A DNA stretch of 9,491 nucleotides from an uncultured Clostridia bacterium (GTDB lineage Bacteria > Bacillota > Clostridia > Christensenellales > Aristaeellaceae). Below, piece after piece: positions 1 through 6,700 of the stretch. The stretch is from NCBI GenBank assembly GCA_937934775.1, contig CALGYL010000293.1, positions 1 through 9,491 on the forward strand, in the 5' to 3' direction. Positions within the stretch are counted from its first letter, which is position 1; the number at the start of each line of letters is the position of its first letter. The position numbers were made by a program, and so were the translations under genes. The notes under the pieces were generated by a model. That model worked only from the letters and a program-made list of their open reading frames with translations, did not search any database and was not told where the DNA came from.

Positions 1-236
1 TCTGCGCGAAAAGAACCAGCGCAACGAGTGATTAATGTTTGGAGTTAGTATAAATGGCCAATACAGCGGAGTGGGCGGGGGGGAGATGGATCCGAAGCAA
101 ACGGGACCGAAGCGACCCATATCCTCTGGGGCTGTGGCAAAAAAAGGCAGGCCGATTCATACGAAAATTTTTGTTGTGGGCAAATATATGCTGTAAACAT
201 GCGCAAATTGGTCAAAACAAGGAATAAGAACTGAAA
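1..236. other. Intergenic region, possibly with the 3' tip of an upstream gene
   Basis: I see no gene here. All three plus-strand frames hit a stop within the first 48 bases (TGA 29-31, TAA 33-35, TAG 46-48). A preceding gene could therefore end at the window edge; the frame ending at 29-31 reads LREKNQRNE before the stop, a charged tail typical of a C-terminus, but nine residues cannot prove coding. The rest (49-236) holds no convincing ORF on either strand, no tRNA-like fold and no clear stem followed by a T-run. The base composition changes from G-rich (about 70-150) to A/T-rich (about 160-260). Confidence 0.4.
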
Positions 237-270
237 TTATTTTGTTTATAAATAGCTGTTATATAACATC
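237..270 (+). promoter_or_regulatory. Candidate sigma-A-type promoter for the riboswitch-adhesin transcript
   Basis: This is the most A/T-rich stretch upstream of the riboswitch. TGTTATATA at 257-265 fits an extended -10 element (TGn followed by TATATA at 260-265); TATAAC at 262-267 is an overlapping alternative. The -35 region is weak: TTATTT at 237-242 lies 17 bases upstream but matches TTGACA poorly. Transcription from here would start near 272 and give a leader of about 330 nucleotides containing the whole aptamer and terminator. I found no better promoter between 270 and 411; TTGCCA at 372-377 has no properly spaced -10. Assignment is by eye only. Confidence 0.35.
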
Positions 271-410
271 GGTTCGCGTGTGGGAAACGACGTTCTATCC
301 ATCCTTCAATCGCATGGGATCAGAACGGAAAAGCGCTTAAGGCATGGCGCAGGGCGATGAGAGTTCAAGGATTGCCATGAGTAACTGCTCGTAGAAAAAC
401 CCAGCAAGAA
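271..410 (+). other. Leader segment upstream of the aptamer, no recognised element
   Basis: If the promoter at 237-270 is right, this 140-base segment is transcribed ahead of the riboswitch. It has no credible ORF. A possible short stem pairs GCGC at 334-337 with GCGC at 348-351, but four base pairs across a ten-base loop are not strong evidence of a functional fold. I see no second GEMM core (no GCAAAGC-type motif) and no T-run terminator here. Confidence 0.3.
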
Positions 411-480
411 TCATTTGGCAAAACAGACGAAAGGTTGCGTCGCAAAGCTATAGGGCCTTAAATGGCAGCCAGTTGCATCG
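411..480 (+). promoter_or_regulatory. Class I cyclic-di-GMP riboswitch aptamer (GEMM-I)
   Basis: A cis-acting RNA that senses the second messenger c-di-GMP in the leader of the adhesin gene. The GEMM-I signature elements occur in order: GGCAAAAC (417-424); a hairpin CAGAC/GGTTG (424-428 with 433-437) capped by a GAAA tetraloop (429-432); the invariant GCAAAGC (442-448), whose first A corresponds to the base that stacks between the two ligand guanines (Vc2 A47); GGGCC (453-457) pairing with GGCAGCC (464-470); and TTGC (473-476) closing P1 with GCAA (418-421). The guanine matching Vc2 G20 and the ligand-contacting C of TTGC appear present. Oddities: the stem between GGGCC and GGCAGCC is reduced to a loop of about six bases, so the usual helical tetraloop receptor is cut short; the outer P1 pair G417/A477 is a mismatch. 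Ligand binding may therefore be weaker than in canonical members. Identification rests on motif order, not a covariance-model score. Confidence 0.85.
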
Positions 481-502
481 GTAAAGTGGACTGCCCTTTT
501 TT
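459..502 (+). terminator. Rho-independent terminator, expression platform of the c-di-GMP riboswitch
   Basis: GGCAG (464-468) pairs with CTGCC (491-495), A490 bulges, and CCA (469-471) pairs with TGG (487-489). The stem is followed by six T (497-502), and AAA at 460-462 can extend its base against the first T residues. The 5' arm is exactly the 3' strand of aptamer P3, and the interior takes in the TTGC that closes P1, so aptamer and terminator cannot form together. Ligand-stabilised aptamer should block termination, giving c-di-GMP-dependent expression (ON). The direction is inferred from this overlap; no separate antiterminator helix is needed. Ninety-nine bases separate the T-run from the chosen start codon. 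Confidence 0.75.
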
Positions 503-588
503 AATAGGGAGCTGGGGTAACGCGACCGTCGAGCTGCGATCCAATCTGGCGTTCTAACGCAGATGAAAAGAATACGAACAGAAATCAC

Positions 589-594
589 AGGGGG
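589..594 (+). promoter_or_regulatory. Shine-Dalgarno AGGGGG that selects the ATG at 602
   Basis: AGGGGG ends seven bases before ATG 602, the ideal distance. The in-frame ATG at 596 is one base from it, too close. The in-frame ATG at 563 (MKRIRTEITGG...) has no purine-rich site in front. The frame is open back to a TAA at 518-520, so upstream starts are formally possible, but 602 also gives the more typical signal peptide. Confidence 0.75.
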
Positions 595-601
595 AATGGA
601 A

Positions 602-703
602 ATGAACCACAGGAATGGAGCGCCAAACAGATTCTTGGCACTTTTGCTCGCGATCACGATGCTTCTGACATCAGGATTCGATTCGATGTACCTGGCGTCT
701 GCT
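602..703 (+). other. Sec signal peptide of the giant surface protein
   Basis: Residues 1-34 have a basic N-region (R4, R10), a hydrophobic core (FLALLLAITMLL, residues 11-22) and a cleavage motif ASA before E35, giving likely signal peptidase I cleavage after A34. No lipobox cysteine is present, so it is not a lipoprotein. The mature N-terminus is acidic and Pro/Thr/Glu-rich, typical of a spacer. Confidence 0.85.
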
Positions 704-3700
704 GAGAGTGGAAACCAGGTTGTCGAGGAGACCGTCACGGATCAGGAGAGCCAGCAATCGCCTGCCGTGGAAGCGTCCACCGGGACGGAGAAACCATCCG
801 AGCCCGCCCAAGCGCCCACCGAGACGCAGGCGCCTGTCGAAACGACGGCGCCCATTGTGACGGCGCAGCCAGCACAGACCGATGTGTCCGCCATTACGGC
901 CGCGCCAGCCGAGACTGTGCCAGCAGAGACGTCCGCCCCCACGTTTACAAGCGGATATGCCGAGATTGCCCGCAAGACGAAAATATACTCCGAACGTAAT
1001 ACCGCGTCGGAGCCTTTGGGCGTTGTGACAGGCAAACATGCCGTCGTCTATGTCACCACACGCTACGGCAGCGGCGAGAGTGACAAAGAGTGGATTCAGA
1101 TTGCCTTTTACGCAAAGGGCGAAGAAGCGTACGCGATCGGCTATACGCGCGTCCGCGCCGTCCGTCCCTTGACGGAGGAGAAGTGCGCGGCGTACGTCTC
1201 GGCGCACGATACGGATTCCAACGCCGTACTTTTTCAGAACGACAGAAATTACCCCCTGGCGGGTATCGATTTTGAATCGGCCACGTCGGAAGAGACCTTC
1301 GCCCCGGAAGTGACTCTTGCTCCGGAAGTGACTCTTGCTCCGGAAGTGACTCTTGCCCCGGAAGTGACTCTTGCCCCGGAAGTGACGCTTGCTCCGGAAG
1401 TGACTCTTGCTCCGGAAGTGACTCTTGCTCCGGAAGAGACAACCGCCCCGGAAGAGACAGCCGCGCCGGAAGAGACAACCACGCCGGAAGAGACAGCCGC
1501 GCCGGAAGAGACCCTCTTGCCGGAGGAGACCCTTGTGCCGGAAGAGACCCTCTTGCCGGAGGAGACCCTTGTGCCGGAAGAGATCGCAGCGGCTTCTCTC
1601 TTGAGCGCCGATGTGACGGCGCAAGATGCGCAGGTCGCAAGTATCTATGCCAATGTGGTGTGGGAGAGTAATGGGAAGAAAGACGACGTTGATAAGGTCA
1701 CCATCCGCCTTCTTGCAAACGGTGTCGAGACACAGTCGCAAGCGGCGAGCAACGATTCGGGCTGGTTTGTCACTTTTGATTCCCTGCCCGTCGAAGATGA
1801 AGATGGCAACCCCATTGTCTATACAGCTACGCAGGATCCGGTGCCGGGGTATACATCAACATTGATCACCTACAAGAGCGACCCAAGCTATCTGCGCTTT
1901 GTCAACACGAAGCTGGCTCTGAGGGACATCACGGCGAAGATTCAGTGGGTCAACGACGATCCCGCGACCCGCCCGGCGAGCGTGGAACTTACGCTTTTGC
2001 TTGGCGATGTGCTTTCCCCATCCATCGTCAAAACTGTGACGGTCACCGAAGCGGACGACTGGGCATATGTCTTCAATGATTTGCCCACGATGGTTTCGGG
2101 AAACACGGCAACGTATTCCGTCATACAAACCGCGCTGGACGGCTACACGACATCAACAAACACGGATGCGTCCACTGGACAGGCGATCATCACCAATACG
2201 CTTGGGGACACGCATGACATCACGGTCACCCTGGTTTGGGATGATGGGAACAATCCGAATCGCCCAACCACTGTTTCCGGCTATCTATTTGGAAGCGATT
2301 ATTCGTATCAGAACCTTGGTTTTAGTGCCGCCGACAACTGGACGAAAACTGTTACCCTGCGCAAGTATTCCGCCAATGGGGGCGTGGCAGTCATTTATCA
2401 GGTCTTTCAGTATGCCCCGGATGGTTATGCCGTGTTTTACGAGACGGACAGCAGCGGAAATATCACCATCAGGAACGTGCTGCGAGAGACGGTGAAACTG
2501 ACTGTCAACAAGATCTGGGACGACGACAACAATCCCAATCGGCCAAACGGCATCAATGTGTATCTCAACAATGGCTTTACCCAATCAAACTGGATCTGGC
2601 TCGGCGCCGAGAATGACTGGACATACACCTACACTCTGCCCAAGTCCAATGAGACCGGCACGATAGATTATACCTACACCGCTCATGAATATGCGGTGGA
2701 TGGCTATCGACCGATCTATTTCACCGACCCGGATACCGGAGATGTGACCATCACAAACATACTGCGTGAGCAGACCATCATACCGGTAACCAAGGTATGG
2801 AACGATGGCGCTGGTCTCAACCGTCCGAGCCAAGTGCTCGTAAACCTGCTATGCGATGGTCAGATTACCCAAAGCGCCTACCTCACTGAGAGCAACCAAT
2901 GGAAGTACGCTTTCACGGCATACAAGTACTCGTACGATGGGGCCGAGAATAAGTACTCCGTCGAGGAAGAGTCGCCGGAGGCATACGAGCCGGTCTATTC
3001 GAAGGACGCGGCAAATGGCGGCTGGAGCATTGTTAACCAACCGCGTGAGCGGACAAGCGTCACCGTGACCAAGGTCTGGGATGACGAAAACAGCCCGGAT
3101 CGTCCGGCCAGCGTCACCGTCAACCTCATGAAAGGCGCTGAGGTGATCGATTCCACCGTACTCAATCAGGCTAGCGGTTGGACGCACACGTTCACACCCT
3201 ATAAGTACGAGAAGGGACAGACGACCGAGATTGCCTACACGGTTTCGGAGGAGCGTCCCGACGCGTACACAGCCAGCTATGCCCAGGACGCCTCCGGCAA
3301 CTGGACCATCACCAACACGTTGCGCGAACGCACGCCGGTCACCGTACGCAAGGTCTGGGAGGACAGCGACAGTCCCGATCGCCCCGCGAGCGTCACCGTC
3401 CGCCTGCTGGGGGACGGCTTGGTCGCGGACAGCGCCGTGCTCGATGCGGCGCACGGCTGGTCGCACACCTTCATGGCTTACAAGTATCAGATCGACAACA
3501 CGACCGAGATCGTGCATGCCGTTGAGGAGGACAGACCCACGGCGTACACCGTCGCCTACTCAAAAGACGCGGCGACAGGCGATTTAGTGATCACCAACAC
3601 CCTGCGCGAAACGACGCCTGTCACGGTTCGAAAGGTATGGGAGGACAGTGACAGCGCGGATCGGCCTGCGGGCGTCTCGGTGAACCTGCTGGGCGACGGC

Positions 3701-6700
3701 GCGCTGGAGAACAGCGCCGTGCTCGATGCGGCGAATGGCTGGGAGCATACCTTCATGGCCTATAAGTACCAGCTCGACGGCACGACCGAAATCGTTCATA
3801 CCATCGCGGAGGATCCCGTGCAGGGCTATCTGCGCGCCTATTCGCAGGACGACGCGACGGGCGATCTCATCGTGAAAAATCAGTTGCTCCCGGACGGCAT
3901 TCTCGATCTTGAGCTCGCCGCCGGGCAATACTTCCGCGTCCGCAATAACGGCGCCACGGATGCGACGACGTTTGTCCTGACCTACAAGCCCTATCTCGTC
4001 GGTCAGGCCTGGACGGTGACAGTCTACCTGCCGCCCTTCTTCGCGTTGGGCGCGGTTCCCCCCTCTTCGGAGGATTACACCGTGTCTGTCTCGACGGTTC
4101 CGCTGCCCGCCCAGTATTATGGCGAGGCGTCTGCGGAGATTCTGAAAGGGTATGATCCGTCGGCGACCCAGGTCACCGCGCTCACCTTTTCCTACAACGC
4201 GCAGGCCAACGGCCAGTCGACCATCAGCTTCCCTGCCTATGTGAACGATTTCGCGGGTTTGAGCGATCTGATGGTTGCCTATGGCGCGGATGCGGGCAAC
4301 ATTCCGCTCAAGGTCGTCGCGGATGTCAAGGACGCGACGGGAAGCGTCATCGACTGGGACGTCGTGGCCGGCACCTCCAAGATTACCAACGCCAACGGCT
4401 CCGCTGCCTTTAGCGAGCTTCTGACGCGCCCCAATGTCCCGCAGTCGCTCACCTGGAACCCCGCTAATGATCACTTCTTCGATTCCCAGACGCCCACAAC
4501 CTATACGGACAGCCTGCGGGGATACACGATCAACCAGTGGCATTATCCGGTCAGCGACGTGCAGATTCTTGTGCCCTGGCCGGAGGGGGTCACGCTGCAG
4601 AGCACGATGTATCTCACGCTTTCTTCGCCCGTTCAGGCGGTGTATCTCGATCCGGACGGAGATGGCGTGGCGGATACGCGATATGCTGTGTCAACAGTTG
4701 CGCAGAACCGACTGATCAACGCCTATTTTGATAACGGCCAAGACATTTTGGGCTATTATGGGTATAGCTACCTGCGAGCGATGCTTCCGGATATGGACAC
4801 CATTTACCCGGGCGATGTGTTCAAGTACGGCGACGTGTATGTGCGGTATACCCACCTTGGCACGACGCAGGATCAGAAGATTTTCTCCATCCCCGACTAT
4901 ACGGTGCCCCAGTATGCCGATCCATCCTACTTTTACAATTTCCTGACGGCAAGCGGCAGCTACGAGAATACGGTGACGAGCCGGCGACGCTTGCAGGGCC
5001 TCGACGGTGACCAGTATTATATCACCCTCAGCAACATAAACTCGAGCAACCCCACCTATGTCTATGAGGATGCGACGGTCACCATTGGGTTCCCCTACGA
5101 GGTCTCGCCCCGGTCCATCAATTATTTCTCAGACGCTCTATATTTCCCGACTTCCGTATCTTACTATGTCTTCGGAGATCCCACGGAGCATACGATCGCC
5201 CTCTCATACGGGGAGTCGGCCGTCAGCTTCCCGGAGTCTGCGCAGCACATTGAGAAGGTCGCCTTTCACTACGAGGTGATCAACTCGACGAGTTCCCGCG
5301 ACTACTACATCACCGCGGACAACGACGATCACGACGCGGAGGGCAACCAACTGCCGGAGGAGTACCCGGTCGCCTTCACGACGACGCTGACCACCCAGAG
5401 CGGCAACCGCACCGCACTGTATGAGGGCTTAAACGAGGCGAAGGCGGTCGAAACGCGCGATCCGATCTATCTGCCGTTTACATCGACAAGCGTGCAGCCG
5501 TTCTACCTGATTACACTTCCGGATGTGCTTCGCTTTGGCACACAATACGTCGGAAGCATTAACGGGCGGTACTCCTCTATCATCTATGCCAGGGGACAGA
5601 CGGATGGGTTGAATAACCAGGGCGGAATCAACAACCCGTGGACGATCGTTCTAATGAAGTCGGACTCGCAGATGAAAAACTACGAGGACGTCAAAATAAC
5701 CATTGCTCCGGTCAACGCGGAGGACTACAAGGCGCTGAGCATGATGCGTGGCTTGGATATCAATAACCTGGTTGCCGGCAAGAACGTCGAGAAGGTGGAG
5801 ATTACCTATCCCACCAACAAGAACCCCGGCGGCAAGACCGTCTCCGGATCGGACTACGTATACTTTGATCTCGACGAGGACGAGTACGTTTCCGGCCCGG
5901 TTGTGATCTCGCTCGGCACCATCTATGGCGATGAGTGGTATAACACGCCGACCAACTCGTTCGGAAAGACAGGTGCCGCCAGCGGAGAAGTCTGGAATGA
6001 CACATCGAGTGCGTATCTCGTTACGCCCTTGTTTACCGGCGATCGTTACTATTATTATACGGGCGTGCCGAACTCGACGCCGGTTCTCTCCACCGATACG
6101 CATCTTTTGCGCGCGACGCTCACCACCGCATCGAGCGCCAAGTTTATCAACGGCGCCACGGGGCTTACGAACAGCACGTCGACCGGAACGATCACCTACG
6201 AGACGAAGTGGGATGCGACAATCAACAACAGCTACACCGCCTCGGTTTTCGGCTGGAACAACGCCTCGCGGCAGTACTACCAGGGAAGCGTTGCCACATT
6301 CAATATGAATGACGTGGTCTGGGCAAGCCAAATAATCTACGGCGTTTCGCCGTCAGGCGGGCTCAACTACTACGAGTTCAACCACGTGAACCTGCTTTTG
6401 TACCTTGAGGTGGCGAAGGATTTCTCGCTCCAGAGTGTTGAGATGCATACCCTGATGGAGATTCGCCCGCTGGCCAATGGGAACAAGCTCTATGTCTACA
6501 AGCGGGACCCCTTCGTCGGTCTGTATGCGAATTCGACCACTTACGGGACATTCCAGGTGCAGGCGTACGTCCATCCGGACGCGCAGCCGAATACCGTCGG
6601 CACCCCGGTGATCGTCTACGGCGGTTATTCCTGGGATGGCTTCGCGGATGAGTACATGACGCCGCTCTCAGGGACCGACGCGCACTACACACGGGAGCCG

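Noticed and set aside
130..185. Possible terminator of an upstream gene (A-run near 140 pairing with the T-run near 168)
   Set aside because: Only an A-T helix could form, without a GC stem, and the T-run belongs to the arm itself. Not a credible Rho-independent terminator.
330..365. Possible second, degenerate GEMM aptamer in tandem
   Set aside because: AAAAGCGCTTAAGGCATGGC loosely resembles the GCAAAGC...GGCC...TGGC order, but the GCAAAGC core, GAAA hairpin and closing P1 are missing.
563..601. Alternative in-frame starts at 563 and 596
   Set aside because: ATG 563 has no Shine-Dalgarno and would add 13 residues ahead of a normal signal peptide. ATG 596 is one base from the AGGGGG. ATG 602 has ideal spacing. 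The upstream starts cannot be fully excluded.
1304..1591. CRISPR-like or intergenic direct-repeat array
   Set aside because: Units are contiguous with no spacers, 18 bp long, in frame and translated as part of the surface protein.
1053..1640. Second and third antisense frames over the same repeat tract (1053-1640 and 1249-1482)
   Set aside because: An 18-bp repeat free of stops in one copy is free of stops in all copies, so several frames stay open. Products such as SLPEQESLPG or VTSGARVTSG are artefacts of periodicity.
671..1741. Long minus-strand frame (356 codons) antisense to the N-terminal region
   Set aside because: Its middle is a low-complexity FRSKSHFRGKSH-like translation of the reverse complement of the 18-bp repeat. 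It lies entirely inside a well-supported plus-strand gene and has no recognisable domain; the openness follows from repeat composition.
2849..4543. Minus-strand frames of 222 and 319 codons opposite the Cna-B array and the region after it
   Set aside because: They are rich in Arg/Gly/Val/Asp from GC-rich codons read backwards, show repeat periodicity copied from the plus-strand domains, and match no family. The plus strand has clear, continuous domain signal.
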